In this document: piece by piece, positions 1-10,418 of the stretch | Numbering within the stretch: position 1 is the first letter of the stretch | Layout of the letters: each line of letters begins with the position of its first letter | Assembly (NCBI RefSeq): GCF_000424985.1 | Contig: NZ_AUKX01000011.1 | Span: forward strand, 48,850 to 112,849 | Direction of reading: 5' to 3' | DNA length: 64,000 nucleotides | Origin: Arenibacter latericius DSM 15913 | GTDB lineage: Bacteria > Bacteroidota > Bacteroidia > Flavobacteriales > Flavobacteriaceae | Notes under the pieces: model-generated | The model's database searches: none | What the model was told of the DNA's origin: nothing | What the model saw: the letters and a program-made list of their open reading frames with translations, nothing else | Translations under genes and position numbers: made by a program

Positions 1-651
1 GGAGACCTTTGCCAGGAGGAAAATCTTTGGTTTCATGTAGATGCAGCCTATGGAGGAGGAGCATTGGCCTCTAAAACGGCTAGGTCACTTTTTAAGGGGT
101 TGGAGAAAGCTGATAGTATTACTATTGATCCTCATAAATGGCTTTTTTCACCTTATGATTGTGGCGCAATTCTATATAGAGAACCAGAGCTAGCCAAGGA
201 AGCGCATTCCCAAGAAGGTTCTTACTTGGAGATTTTTAATGATGACGGTGCTCGCGGTTTTAATCCTTCTGACTATCAGATTCAGCTTACTCGTAGGGTT
301 AGAGGTTTACCATTGTGGTTCTCCTTGGCAATGCACGGTACAGATAAATATTCTTGGGCAGTGGATAGGGGAATAGAATTGGCGAATTTAGCTGGAGAAC
401 TAATCACCAAGAATCCATTAGTTGAATTGGTGAGGGAGCCTAGTCTTTCCTGTGTGGTTTTTAGGAGGTTAGGGTGGTCTTCGGAGGACTATACTAAATG
501 GACCTATAAAAATCAACGCGAAGGTTTTGCTTTGGTGACTCCTACTAAATTTAAAGTTCAAGGAGAGTATGAAACGGTAGCTCGTTTTTGTTTTATTAAT
601 CCCGCGACTACTGAAGAGGATATAAGTATGATCTTAGCTTCTATGGAGTAA
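1..651 (+). CDS. Group II PLP-dependent decarboxylase, C-terminal part (5' end outside window)
   Basis: The reading frame is open from base 1 and carries about 216 residues; the N-terminal half lies left of the window. The fragment starts inside the PLP domain: WFHVDAAYGG holds the aspartate that contacts the pyridine nitrogen, and DPHKW, about 30 residues on, holds the lysine that forms the Schiff base with PLP. This is the signature of the family that includes aromatic-L-amino-acid, tyrosine, glutamate and diaminobutyrate decarboxylases. The substrate cannot be read from this part. The end is intact. The next gene lies on the other strand 23 bp away, so this is the last gene of its transcript. 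The family call is firm; the exact enzyme is open. Confidence 0.85.
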   Translation, partial: GDLCQEENLWFHVDAAYGGGALASKTARSLFKGLEKADSITIDPHKWLFSPYDCGAILYREPELAKEAHSQEGSYLEIFNDDGARGFNPSDYQIQLTRRVRGLPLWFSLAMHGTDKYSWAVDRGIELANLAGELITKNPLVELVREPSLSCVVFRRLGWSSEDYTKWTYKNQREGFALVTPTKFKVQGEYETVARFCFINPATTEEDISMILASME

Positions 652-674
652 AACTGCAATTAGAAGATTAGTAA

Positions 675-1220
675 TTAAGGGACCAGAAATTCGCTCTCCC
701 ATTCGCTCTCCACCTTGGAAAATCGGACTCGGGTATGGTTAGGGCGACCCAATTTTAGGTACTCCATTTTATGAGGGAAGATCTCTACAATGCAGAAGTG
801 ATTGTCTTCGGAAAGGTATTCTAGCTTGTCGGGGTCGTTTATAATGGTCCCTGGGGATTTACTAGTGGTATATTCTTTTTTGGAAAAATCTGGAATTGAA
901 CTCCAATGCACTTCCTTGGTAGTTGTATCGGAATTATAAGTGGCTATTCCTTCTATTCTTAATTGGAGTAGTTTTTCTGGGTGATAAAAGATAAGGCTTA
1001 CCTTTTTGTTTTCTTTTATGTGGGTTATCTTTTTAGAGCGTTTGTCAGTGTAGAAAGTAATCTTTAAATCCTTATCTACATCGCGCATTACCACGGTTCG
1101 CAATCGGGCTACATGATCTAATCCAACCGTTGCAAAAGTAAAGAATCTAAAAGGATGGCCTTTTTCTTTGGGACCCCGTTGTAATTCCTGTCTAATCTCT
1201 TCTAAATAAACCTTACCCAT
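675..1220 (-). CDS. Pyridoxamine 5'-phosphate oxidase-like flavoprotein
   Basis: A 181-residue protein of the PNPOx-like split-barrel flavin-binding superfamily. The segment RLRTVVMRDVDK followed by FYTDKRSKK matches the FMN-binding core strands, and the C-terminal stretch has KLGRPNHTRVRF. It differs from the canonical pdxH product encoded later in this window (53981-54628), which has the conserved FWQGRPNRLHDR end; this protein lacks that exact substrate-binding segment. It is therefore more likely a general flavin- or pyridoxal-phosphate-binding oxidoreductase of the family than the vitamin B6 salvage enzyme. It is convergent with the decarboxylase fragment and divergent from guaA. Its physiological substrate is unknown. 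Confidence 0.7.
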   Translation of the reverse strand: MGKVYLEEIRQELQRGPKEKGHPFRFFTFATVGLDHVARLRTVVMRDVDKDLKITFYTDKRSKKITHIKENKKVSLIFYHPEKLLQLRIEGIATYNSDTTTKEVHWSSIPDFSKKEYTTSKSPGTIINDPDKLEYLSEDNHFCIVEIFPHKMEYLKLGRPNHTRVRFSKVESEWESEFLVP

Positions 1221-1401
1221 GATGCATAATTATTAGATAAATAAAGGTAAAAAGAAATATTGAAGTGAGGTGGTTTTGGAACGTTATAACTATAAATAAC
1301 CATTGTCTCTAAAGGTCTTCTTAGGAAGCTGTATTAACAAGCCTCAATATTTTCCTAGTTATATTGTTATAATTAATCTATAGAGATGTAAATTAAATGG
1401 G

Positions 1402-1409
1402 TATTTTTG
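1402..1409 (+). promoter_or_regulatory. Candidate upstream promoter of guaA (-7 box)
   Basis: TATTTTTG fits the Bacteroidetes -7 consensus TAnnTTTG. It sits 77 bp upstream of the guaA start, and a 22-bp perfect inverted repeat begins six bases after it. No clear -33 TTG is seen at the usual spacing, so the call rests on the -7 box alone. Confidence 0.4.
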
Positions 1410-1415
1410 GGCCGG

Positions 1416-1437
1416 ATTTATGAAGTAATTCATAAAT
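1416..1437. promoter_or_regulatory. Perfect inverted repeat between two guaA promoter candidates
   Basis: ATTTATGAA and TTCATAAAT are exact reverse complements separated by GTAA. The repeat would be at the extreme 5' end of RNA made from the upstream -7 box (1402-1409) and lies just upstream of the -33 region of the downstream one (1475-1482). It could be an operator or a 5' hairpin; no regulator is identified. Confidence 0.4.
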
Positions 1438-1474
1438 ATCCTTTAAACATGTTTTTCAAAAATTTTCAATTTAC

Positions 1475-1482
1475 TATTTTTG
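1475..1482 (+). promoter_or_regulatory. guaA proximal promoter -7 box, near-leaderless
   Basis: TATTTTTG matches TAnnTTTG exactly and ends only three bases before the ATG at 1486. A transcript starting the usual few bases downstream would begin at or next to the start codon, giving a leaderless or almost leaderless guaA message. Confidence 0.55.
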
Positions 1483-1485
1483 CCC

Positions 1486-3018
1486 ATGCAAAATAACGTC
1501 CTCATTTTAGATTTTGGTTCCCAGTATACGCAACTCATTGCCAGAAGGGTTAGGGAACTTAATATTTTCTGCGAAATTAAACCATATAATAAGTTACCTG
1601 AAGATTTATCGGTCTACAAAGCGGTAATCCTTTCTGGGTCACCATTTTCTATTCGCGCCGAAGATGCTCCGCATCCAGATCTTTCGCAAATAAAAGGTAA
1701 GAAGCCACTCTTAGCAATTTGTTATGGTGCTCAATACTTGGCACATTTCAATGGCGGGAATGTTTCTCCTTCTAGTACTAGGGAGTATGGTAGAGCTAAG
1801 CTTTCATTTATTGAAAATAATGAACCTTTCTTTAATGGAATTGCTGAAGGGAGTCAGGTATGGATGAGCCATAGTGATACTATAAAAGAATTGCCTACAG
1901 GCGCTACTAGATTGGCGAGCACACCAGATGTAGAGAATGCTGCATATAAAATAAATGGCGAAGATACCTATGCAATTCAATTCCACCCAGAAGTGTATCA
2001 CACTACAGACGGGAAGCAATTATTGGAGAACTTTCTTGTGCATATTGCCGGATTAGCGCAAACTTGGACGCCCGACTCTTTTGTAGATTCAACAGTAGCT
2101 GAGCTTAAGAATAAAATAGGGAACGAAAAAGTAATCCTTGGACTTTCTGGGGGAGTAGATTCTACGGTAGCAGCTGTGCTCTTGCATAAGGCTATTGGGA
2201 AAAACCTTCACTGTATTTTCGTAAATAACGGATTACTTCGTAAAAACGAATTCCAAGCTGTGCTAGATCAGTATCATGGGATGGGGTTAAATGTAAAAGG
2301 AGTTGACGCTTCGGCACGCTTTTTGGATAATCTGGAAGGGGAGAGCGACCCAGAAACTAAAAGGAAAACCATAGGAAGGGTATTTATTGAGGTTTTTGAT
2401 GACGAATCCCATAAGGTGGAAGATGCTAAATGGTTAGGACAGGGTACAATTTATCCCGATGTGATAGAATCAGTTTCCGCTACAGGAGGACCTTCTGCAA
2501 CTATTAAAAGCCACCATAATGTTGGTGGATTGCCAGACTATATGAAGTTGAAAGTAGTTGAGCCCTTGAGGATGTTATTTAAGGATGAGGTGAGAAGAGT
2601 AGGTGCTAGTTTAGGAATAGATAAAGAACTGTTGGGAAGACATCCTTTCCCAGGTCCAGGACTAGCTATTCGTATCCTAGGTGATATTACTCGTGAGAAA
2701 GTAGAAATTCTTCAAGAGGTTGATGCAATCTTTATTAACGGTCTTAAAGAATGGGGACTTTATGATAAGGTATGGCAGGCAGGAGCAATACTCTTACCAG
2801 TAAATAGTGTTGGAGTAATGGGTGATGAACGTACTTATGAAAAGTGTGTAGCTCTTAGAGCTGTTGAAAGTACAGACGGAATGACAGCAGATTGGGTGAA
2901 TTTGCCTTATGAGTTTTTACAAAAAACTTCTAACGATATTATCAATAAGGTGCGTGGAGTGAATAGAGTGGTGTACGATATCAGTTCTAAACCACCAGCA
3001 ACTATTGAGTGGGAATAG
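1486..3018 (+). CDS. guaA: GMP synthase (glutamine-hydrolysing)
   Basis: Converts XMP to GMP with ATP and glutamine, the last step of guanine nucleotide synthesis, in the cytoplasm. The 510-residue product has the normal length. A class I glutamine amidotransferase domain occupies roughly residues 1-190, with nucleophile Cys79 in ICYGAQ and the His/Glu pair in FHPEV. An ATP-pyrophosphatase domain follows with the P-loop LSGGVDST near residue 220, then the GMP synthase C-terminal dimerisation domain ([11 protein letters not shown], ending PPATIEWE). The frame can be extended to a TTG at 1480, but that triplet is part of the promoter box, so the ATG at 1486 is preferred. The gene appears to be transcribed alone or with the LysM gene 83 bp downstream. 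Confidence 0.97.
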   Translation: MQNNVLILDFGSQYTQLIARRVRELNIFCEIKPYNKLPEDLSVYKAVILSGSPFSIRAEDAPHPDLSQIKGKKPLLAICYGAQYLAHFNGGNVSPSSTREYGRAKLSFIENNEPFFNGIAEGSQVWMSHSDTIKELPTGATRLASTPDVENAAYKINGEDTYAIQFHPEVYHTTDGKQLLENFLVHIAGLAQTWTPDSFVDSTVAELKNKIGNEKVILGLSGGVDSTVAAVLLHKAIGKNLHCIFVNNGLLRKNEFQAVLDQYHGMGLNVKGVDASARFLDNLEGESDPETKRKTIGRVFIEVFDDESHKVEDAKWLGQGTIYPDVIESVSATGGPSATIKSHHNVGGLPDYMKLKVVEPLRMLFKDEVRRVGASLGIDKELLGRHPFPGPGLAIRILGDITREKVEILQEVDAIFINGLKEWGLYDKVWQAGAILLPVNSVGVMGDERTYEKCVALRAVESTDGMTADWVNLPYEFLQKTSNDIINKVRGVNRVVYDISSKPPATIEWE

Positions 3019-3035
3019 AAGGTTGTACAGAAGAA

Positions 3036-3043
3036 TAAATTTG
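3036..3043 (+). promoter_or_regulatory. Candidate -7 box upstream of the LysM/substrate-binding gene
   Basis: TAAATTTG fits TAnnTTTG and lies 58 bp before the GTG start at 3102, in the guaA-LysM gap. No TTG occurs at the preferred 17-23 bp distance, so this is a weak assignment. Confidence 0.35.
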
Positions 3044-3101
3044 TGTTAATCACGTTTAGAAAATAGTCTTGAGTTGAGTTTAATCTATAAAATCCAGGAT
3101 A

Positions 3102-5288
3102 GTGAAATTAAATAAAAAAGCAATATTATCAACATTTCTCATGCTATTCATTGGGGTGTGTGCAGTTGCCCAAAAATTCACCACCCATTCTGTAAAGGAA
3201 GGGGAGACCTTGGAAAGCATTGCAAAACAATACAAGGTTTCTGAACTTGGAATTTTAAATTATAACAAGGAAGTAAAAAAAGGTCAGGCTATTAAAGCTA
3301 ACACTATCCTGGTAATTCCCCTTGTTAGTGACATCAATGAGAAAAAAGCTGTAGAACAGAAAACAGAGGTTGGTGTAAGTGACCTATTGGAGAAGCTAGA
3401 TGGAGAAGGAGAGAATGTAGGTAAGCAAGAGCCTGTTGGATTTATTTCTCATAGGGCAAGAAGGAGGGAAACCTTATATGGAATTGCCAGAAAATACAAT
3501 GTTACCGAAGATGATATAAAGCGGTACAATAGGGAATTGTATTCAGTGCAATTGAAAAGAGGTATGACTCTGAAGGTTCCTAAATACCGAAAGGCAAAGG
3601 AGCCAGAAAATGTTCATGTGGAAGAGAATTATGAGGTGTACACAGTTCAGCCTAAAGAGACCAGATGGAGTATTGCACATAAATATGGAATTACTCAAGA
3701 CAGTCTTTTAGTCTTAAATCCCGACTTATCTAAAACTACGGATCACTTGGCAAATGGACAGGAATTGTTGGTACCTAAACTAGTAAAAGGAAAGATTAAA
3801 GATCAACAAACCCAATTGTATACTTCCTATACTGTTCCTCCAAAACAAACTTTATATAGTTTGCAGAAGAAGTTTGATCTTAGCTCCGAAGAGCTTATGA
3901 AGTTAAACCCAGAAATTAAAGAGCGTGGTGGTTTAAAAGAAGGTATGGTTCTTCAAATCCCTGTTAAAACAGCTAATTCTGGTGTGGTTAATACCGAGAA
4001 CTTTAATTTTTATGAGGTAAAACCAAAGCAAACCGAATTTTCCCTTACTAGGAAATTTGGAGTTACATACAGAGAATTGTTAGATCTGAATCCAGATTTG
4101 AAAGATGGTTTGAAAGCTGGGATGGTATTAAAGCTACCAAAAGGTCAGACTGGTAATTTTGATGTGAAAAACGCACTTATTTTAGATAAGATTAATCTGG
4201 TAGATAGTATAAATCCTCTTAATAAACCTAAGGTTATGTTCTTACTACCGTTTAGGTTTGATAGATTGGATTTAAATGATACCGAAGGGGTGTCTAATGC
4301 TATAAGAAAAAGAAAGGACGTAAAATACAGTCTTGGTTTGTATTCCGGAGCGCTGATGGCAATAGACTCGGTAGCCAAATTAGGAATATCCGTAGACGTA
4401 AAAACTTTTGATACAGAACTTAGTTTGAATCGTGCAAGAAGTATAATGCAACAGGAAAATCTAAATGGAGTTTCAGCTATTTTTGGTCCATTAGATCCTG
4501 TTTCTCTTAAAGAAGTAGCATTAATAGCAGCGAATTACAACGTTCCTGTAATTGCACCTATGACTGAGGGTAGTGATTTAAGTTTGAGTAATGTATATTT
4601 TACTCTTCCTTCTAAGAAGGTGATGAGAGAGCAGTTATTAGATTATATCTCGGATATTAGGACAGATCAAAAAATAATAGTCATTGCCGACTCTAAGAGT
4701 AAATCCACTGAAGCATTGTTATTAAGACGATTTCCAGGGGCTAGTACGGTGACTTTAAAAGAAGACAGAACCTTGGATATTAATAGGCTTTCTGCTTTAC
4801 TATCCGAAACATCTGATAACTATGTGTTTTTGGAGACGGAGCAAGCCACGGTGGTGCATCATGCAGCCTCCTTGCTAAACTCTTTGGTTAGCGGCAAGAA
4901 AAAAATTAAGCTGTTAACAACGGATAAAAACTCCGCTTTTGATAATGAAGTGGTCTCTTATTCTCATTTGTCTAATCTAAGATTTACCTACCCTTCTCCT
5001 GCGCGTAGATTCGATGGTAAATCCAACTCCTTTACCAAAGCTTATAGTGCTAGGTTTGGATCAGAACCAGATGAGTATGCAATAAGAGGTTTTGATATCA
5101 CTTATGACTTGCTATTAAAACTTGCCTATAAAAATAACTTGGCAGATGCTTCCAAATTAATTGGTGGTACAGAATATACTGGCAACAAATTTAATTACGC
5201 TAAAAATTTTACTTCTGGATATTTTAATACTGCCGCCTATATATTAGAGTATAAAAATATGGAAGTCGTAGAATTAAAAGAAGAATAA
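3102..5288 (+). CDS. Secreted protein with five LysM domains and a type 1 substrate-binding domain
   Basis: A 728-residue exported protein. A signal peptide (hydrophobic LSTFLMLFIGVCAVAQ) is followed by five LysM modules in the first half, recognisable by repeated patterns such as HSVKEGETLESIAKQY, YTVQPKETRWSIAHKYG and YEVKPKQTEFSLTRKFG, each about 45 residues and beginning near residues 27, 115, 180, 243 and 307. The C-terminal half (about residue 385 on, PKVMFLLPFRFDRLD) looks like a periplasmic binding protein of the amino-acid/LIVBP type. LysM modules bind peptidoglycan glycan chains, so the protein probably sits in the periplasm on the cell wall. The start is a GTG directly before a good signal peptide. 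The OsmC gene follows after two bases, so the two are cotranscribed. The ligand is unknown. Confidence 0.85.
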   Translation: MKLNKKAILSTFLMLFIGVCAVAQKFTTHSVKEGETLESIAKQYKVSELGILNYNKEVKKGQAIKANTILVIPLVSDINEKKAVEQKTEVGVSDLLEKLDGEGENVGKQEPVGFISHRARRRETLYGIARKYNVTEDDIKRYNRELYSVQLKRGMTLKVPKYRKAKEPENVHVEENYEVYTVQPKETRWSIAHKYGITQDSLLVLNPDLSKTTDHLANGQELLVPKLVKGKIKDQQTQLYTSYTVPPKQTLYSLQKKFDLSSEELMKLNPEIKERGGLKEGMVLQIPVKTANSGVVNTENFNFYEVKPKQTEFSLTRKFGVTYRELLDLNPDLKDGLKAGMVLKLPKGQTGNFDVKNALILDKINLVDSINPLNKPKVMFLLPFRFDRLDLNDTEGVSNAIRKRKDVKYSLGLYSGALMAIDSVAKLGISVDVKTFDTELSLNRARSIMQQENLNGVSAIFGPLDPVSLKEVALIAANYNVPVIAPMTEGSDLSLSNVYFTLPSKKVMREQLLDYISDIRTDQKIIVIADSKSKSTEALLLRRFPGASTVTLKEDRTLDINRLSALLSETSDNYVFLETEQATVVHHAASLLNSLVSGKKKIKLLTTDKNSAFDNEVVSYSHLSNLRFTYPSPARRFDGKSNSFTKAYSARFGSEPDEYAIRGFDITYDLLLKLAYKNNLADASKLIGGTEYTGNKFNYAKNFTSGYFNTAAYILEYKNMEVVELKEE

Positions 5289-5290
5289 AA

Positions 5291-5695
5291 ATGACTTCAA
5301 AAGTTACCTATTTAGGAGACCTTAGAACTAGTTGTGAGCATTTGCTATCGGGAAATAGTTTTGTAACAGATGCACCTCTAGATAACCACGGGCTAGGACA
5401 GGCTTTTTCACCTACAGATACCATTGCTACAGGATTGGCAAGTTGTATGTTCTCTGTTATGGGAATTAAAGCTAGAAGTCTAGAAGTAGATCTTGTAGAC
5501 TCTACAGCTGAGGTGACAAAGTTTATGGAGGCAGATCCTAGAAGGATAGTAAGAATTGATGTGAAATTTAAACTGCCTAAAAATATTTCTGAAAAGAACA
5601 GGAAAATTTTAGAAAATACCGCAAGGACTTGCCCCGTACACTATAGTCTTCATCCAGATATCGTTAGAAATATATCGTTTCACTGGGAATTTTAA
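5291..5695 (+). CDS. OsmC family peroxiredoxin-like protein
   Basis: A 134-residue protein of the OsmC/Ohr fold. Two cysteines sit where the family has its reactive pair: ASCM near residue 53 and TCPVH near residue 116. Ohr/OsmC proteins reduce organic hydroperoxides through these cysteines; many Bacteroidetes members of this short class are only known as OsmC family proteins. The start ATG follows the stop of the LysM gene by two bases, implying translational coupling. The 544 bp downstream hold no gene but contain hairpins that may end this transcript. Confidence 0.85.
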   Translation: MTSKVTYLGDLRTSCEHLLSGNSFVTDAPLDNHGLGQAFSPTDTIATGLASCMFSVMGIKARSLEVDLVDSTAEVTKFMEADPRRIVRIDVKFKLPKNISEKNRKILENTARTCPVHYSLHPDIVRNISFHWEF

Positions 5696-5704
5696 AAGTT
5701 ATTC

Positions 5705-5765
5705 TAGTTTTCATCCTTTTGCTGTGTAAACCTTACTTCCACTATTAGCAAATGGATGAAAACTA
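5705..5765. repeat. Long imperfect inverted repeat, 19-nt arms
   Basis: Arms 5705-5723 and 5747-5765 pair over 12 bp (TAGTTTTCATCC with GGATGAAAACTA), a T/T mismatch, then 6 bp (TTTGCT with AGCAAA), around a 23-nt loop. A short hairpin CCATAA/TTATGG follows at 5768-5782. No T-run follows, so it is not a standard terminator. It lies just after the OsmC stop and could stabilise that mRNA's 3' end or be part of a small RNA. Confidence 0.55.
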
Positions 5766-5965
5766 ATCCATAAGAATTATGGTTGTCATGGTTCTTAATT
5801 AAAGAATAACTTTCTCTTGGCTTTGATGCTTAGAGTATTTTTTCCTGTTTATTTCCATTAAATTATTCGCTTTTAGAAATAAAAATACGGTAGATGCCGG
5901 TTTTTAAGAAACTCCTTCTTTCATTTCTTAAATTTGAAAGGCTATAAATGCAACTCCTAATATAC

Positions 5966-5995
5966 TGCTGCTTACCTATTAAATGCAGCATTTTT
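5966..5995 (+). terminator. Rho-independent terminator candidate in the 5.7-6.2 kb gap
   Basis: TGCTGC (5966-5971) pairs with GCAGCA (5985-5990), followed directly by TTTTT. It lies 270 bp past the OsmC stop, so either the OsmC transcript has a long 3' tail or a non-coding RNA ends here. The rest of the 5696-6239 gap shows no convincing gene. Confidence 0.45.
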
Positions 5996-6193
5996 ATTAA
6001 AACGAAATATCTTTTTACTTTGGGACATAAGAATGCTCTTGAACTTGTTTGCTGAGACCTTCAGGTGATTATCGATTTGTAATCGCATTTTTTTATTTTG
6101 TTTTTCAAAGGTTTTTTTTATTGTGGGGATTTATAAAATAAAGAAGGTGGTAGATTAAGAAAGGATAAATTCCCTGTAAAATTTATTTCACAA

Positions 6194-6224
6194 TTGGTTG
6201 GCTAATCTGAAGGTGGTATATTTG
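6194..6224 (+). promoter_or_regulatory. Promoter of the DUF3820 gene
   Basis: TTG at 6194-6196, a 20-bp spacer and TATATTTG at 6217-6224 together match the Bacteroidetes -33/-7 arrangement. The start codon of the DUF3820 gene is 16 bases further on. Confidence 0.6.
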
Positions 6225-6239
6225 GATATATTATAAATT

Positions 6240-6476
6240 ATGAATGTAGCTCCAGATAAAAGAAAGTTAATCGAATTGGCCCATTACAAGATGCCATTTG
6301 GAAAATTTAAAGGGAGGTATCTAGTAGATCTTCCAGAGCCCTATTTAGTGTGGTTTCAGCAGAGTGGATTTCCTACAGGAAAGCTTGGCGATTTGCTTAA
6401 ATCCATGCTAGAGATTAAAATAAATGGATTGGAAGGGTTAATTCGTAAAATTCAAAAAGATTTTCCAAGGTATTAA
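6240..6476 (+). CDS. DUF3820 family small protein
   Basis: A 78-residue protein with the DUF3820 signature: MPFGKFKGRYLVDLPEPYL near the start and a conserved SGFPTGKLGDLL segment. The family is found in many bacteria and has been labelled a putative quorum-sensing-regulated virulence factor, but its biochemical role is not established. It has its own well-formed promoter and is followed after 60 bp by pyrG, which has a separate promoter, so it is probably a single-gene unit. Confidence 0.8.
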   Translation: MNVAPDKRKLIELAHYKMPFGKFKGRYLVDLPEPYLVWFQQSGFPTGKLGDLLKSMLEIKINGLEGLIRKIQKDFPRY

Positions 6477-6499
6477 CTATAAATTGTGATTGCAATTTG

Positions 6500-6507
6500 T
6501 ATTTTTG
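6500..6507 (+). promoter_or_regulatory. pyrG promoter -7 box
   Basis: TATTTTTG, preceded by GCAATTTG, fits TAnnTTTG and lies 29 bp before the pyrG ATG. The same GCAATTT(T)GTATTTTTGC context recurs upstream of mnmA. Confidence 0.55.
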
Positions 6508-6530
6508 CTCGCGTTAAGAATTCAACCTAA

Positions 6531-8171
<1,641 letters not shown>

Positions 8172-8214
8172 TAATAAGATTATGTTCCAATAGTATATCG
8201 ATTGCTGTTGGATA

Positions 8215-8222
8215 TATATTTG
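8215..8222 (+). promoter_or_regulatory. yidC promoter -7 box
   Basis: TATATTTG exactly matches TAnnTTTG, 75 bp upstream of the yidC start, which would leave a leader of roughly 70 nucleotides. Confidence 0.45.
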
Positions 8223-8297
8223 CAAATTAAAATACTTGTTTCTAGCTGGACAAAAAATTTCTAAATAGTCAAAGGATCAAGTAAAATAATACGATAG

Positions 8298-10154
8298 ATG
8301 GAAGAAAAAAAAATGGATATTAATACCATAATTGGCTTTGTGCTGATTTTTGGTATCCTTGTTTTTATGTTTTGGCAAAATCAACCAACTCCAGAAGAGT
8401 TGGCTGCGAAAAAAGCTGAACAAGAGCAGGTAGAGGCTGCTAAAGCGGTCCAATCCGAAGCAAGTGAACCTCTTGCTACTGCACCAATTCCTGTAGATGC
8501 TAATGACTCTATAGCTGTTGCAAAATATAAAAGCGCAATGGGTGCGTTTGGTTATACTTCGCCTAACGAAGGAACAACGGTCTTAGAAAACGACCTTCTT
8601 TATCTGGAAATCAGTAATAAAGGAGGGCAGATCGTAGAGGCCACTATGAAGGATTACGTTACGTACGACTCTATTCCTGTTTATCTTGTAAAAGATAACA
8701 ATGCTAGTTTTGGTATTTCTTTCTCTACTTCAGATAATAGGGTGTTGCATTCCAAAGATTTATTTTTTGAGCCTTCCCTTACTACCTCTGGAGATACTCA
8801 AATATTATCTATGAAAGCCAAGGTGGCTGCAGATAAGTATTTGGAGTATAGATATGAAATGAGACCAGATGAGTATTTGGTTGGATTTCAATTACGTTCA
8901 CAAGGGTTAAATGGGGTGATTAATAATAGTAACCCAGTAAATTTAGATTGGAAATTAAAAGGAATACGCCACTCTAAAAGTGTGCAGTATGAAAATAGAT
9001 ATACCAGGCTTACCTATAACCATGAAGATGGTAAAATTAGTAAACTCTCTGAAGGAAGTTCTGATGAGGAGTTGGAGAAGGATGTGAAATGGTTATCGTT
9101 TAGACAGCATTTCTTTAGTTCCATGCTTACAAATGCGAATAATTTTGAATCTGCTAAATTAAGTTCTATTAATTTGGTTGAAGAAGAAAGTCGTACTCAA
9201 GGGTTTACTAAAGAATTTGCTGCTGAAATACCTTTAAAATTAGAAGGCGGAGAATTAGCCTATAACCTAAATTGGTATTACGGACCTACGGATGTAAAAG
9301 TTTTGGCTCAATATAAAGAGTTAGGCCTAGATGACTCTATTCCTTTTGGTTGGGGAATCTTCGGGTGGATTAACCGCTATATGTTTACACCGATTTATAC
9401 TTTCTTAAGTTCCTTCTTCCCCTACGGAATCGCAATTGTAGTTATGACTATTTTAGTGCGTTTGGCAATGTCTCCGGTTACCTATAAGTCTTATTTGTCT
9501 CAGGCTAAAATGAAGGTTTTAAAACCTGAAATTACCGAGCTGAATGAGAAGTTTAAGGATAACCCTATGAAGAAGCAGCAGGAAACTATGAAACTTTATA
9601 GCAAGGCTGGGGTGAGTCCTATGAGTGGGTGTGTTCCTGCATTATTGCAAATGCCTATTTTCTACGCATTATTTATGTTCTTCCCAACTTCCTTTGCCAT
9701 GAGGCAAAAGTCGTTCCTATGGGCAGATGACCTTTCTTCCTATGATGCAATCGCGCATTTACCGTTTAGTATTCCATTTTATGGGGATCACGTAAGTTTA
9801 TTCCCAATTTTGGCTTCTGTAGCTATATTCTTTTATATGATGATGACTACAGGACAAAATATGCAGACCCAACCGGGAATGCCTAATATGAAGTTTATAT
9901 TGTATCTATCTCCGCTAATGATGTTGTTTTTCTTTAACAACTATGCAAGTGGATTGAGTTTGTACTACTTTGTGTCTAACCTTATTACCATCTTTATAAT
10001 GTTAGCAATTAAGAACTTTATCCTTGATGAGGATAAGATTCATGCTCAAATTCAGGAGAATAAAAAGAAACCTAAAAAGGAAAGTAAGTTCCAAAGAAAG
10101 ATGAGGGAAATGATGGAACAGGCCGAAGAACAAAAAAAGCTAGGGAAGAAATAA
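8298..10154 (+). CDS. yidC: Membrane protein insertase YidC
   Basis: Inserts and folds inner-membrane proteins with or without SecYEG. The 618-residue protein has the Gram-negative architecture: an N-terminal anchor (about residues 8-24, IIGFVLIFGILVFMFW), a large periplasmic beta-sandwich domain (about 70-350), and a C-terminal insertase core with membrane segments starting near residue 368. The coiled, charged cytoplasmic hairpin and the hallmark YKSYLSQAKMKVLKPE and PMSGCVPALLQMPIFYALF are visible. The C-terminus is very lysine-rich, as expected for ribosome contact. A strong hairpin terminator follows 22 bp after the stop. Confidence 0.96.
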   Translation: MEEKKMDINTIIGFVLIFGILVFMFWQNQPTPEELAAKKAEQEQVEAAKAVQSEASEPLATAPIPVDANDSIAVAKYKSAMGAFGYTSPNEGTTVLENDLLYLEISNKGGQIVEATMKDYVTYDSIPVYLVKDNNASFGISFSTSDNRVLHSKDLFFEPSLTTSGDTQILSMKAKVAADKYLEYRYEMRPDEYLVGFQLRSQGLNGVINNSNPVNLDWKLKGIRHSKSVQYENRYTRLTYNHEDGKISKLSEGSSDEELEKDVKWLSFRQHFFSSMLTNANNFESAKLSSINLVEEESRTQGFTKEFAAEIPLKLEGGELAYNLNWYYGPTDVKVLAQYKELGLDDSIPFGWGIFGWINRYMFTPIYTFLSSFFPYGIAIVVMTILVRLAMSPVTYKSYLSQAKMKVLKPEITELNEKFKDNPMKKQQETMKLYSKAGVSPMSGCVPALLQMPIFYALFMFFPTSFAMRQKSFLWADDLSSYDAIAHLPFSIPFYGDHVSLFPILASVAIFFYMMMTTGQNMQTQPGMPNMKFILYLSPLMMLFFFNNYASGLSLYYFVSNLITIFIMLAIKNFILDEDKIHAQIQENKKKPKKESKFQRKMREMMEQAEEQKKLGKK

Positions 10155-10175
10155 TTTACTATTCCTTTAAAAAGC

Positions 10176-10221
10176 AAAAGCTCCCATTTTCCAATACTTA
10201 GTTGGATTTTGGGAGCTTTTT
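10176..10221. terminator. Bidirectional terminator after yidC
   Basis: Arms 10176-10186 (AAAAGCTCCCA) and 10210-10220 (TGGGAGCTTTT) are perfect complements, with an inner TCCAA/TTGGA stem. T-runs occur on both strands. It ends the yidC transcript. Confidence 0.85.
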
Positions 10222-10393
10222 GGTTTAGTTTGGTAACATTTGGGACTGTAAAGATTCACATTAAATACAGTTCCTCAAACTAATAGTTGTAAAGGGATTC
10301 TTTTTGTAGGTTAACCTAGGGGCTTTTGATGTTTGGCTCAATTTTTGGGAAATCATTAGAATTATATTTTAAGGCAGCCAATTGGCAATTTTG

Positions 10394-10401
10394 TATTTTT
10401 G
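10394..10401 (+). promoter_or_regulatory. mnmA promoter -7 box
   Basis: TATTTTTG in the context GGCAATTTTGTATTTTTGC, very like the pyrG promoter, 17 bp before the mnmA ATG. Confidence 0.55.
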
Positions 10402-10418
10402 CATAATAATTAAAGGTG

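Noticed and set aside
5768..5782. CCATAA/TTATGG mini-hairpin as a terminator
   Set aside because: No T-run follows and the loop is only three bases.
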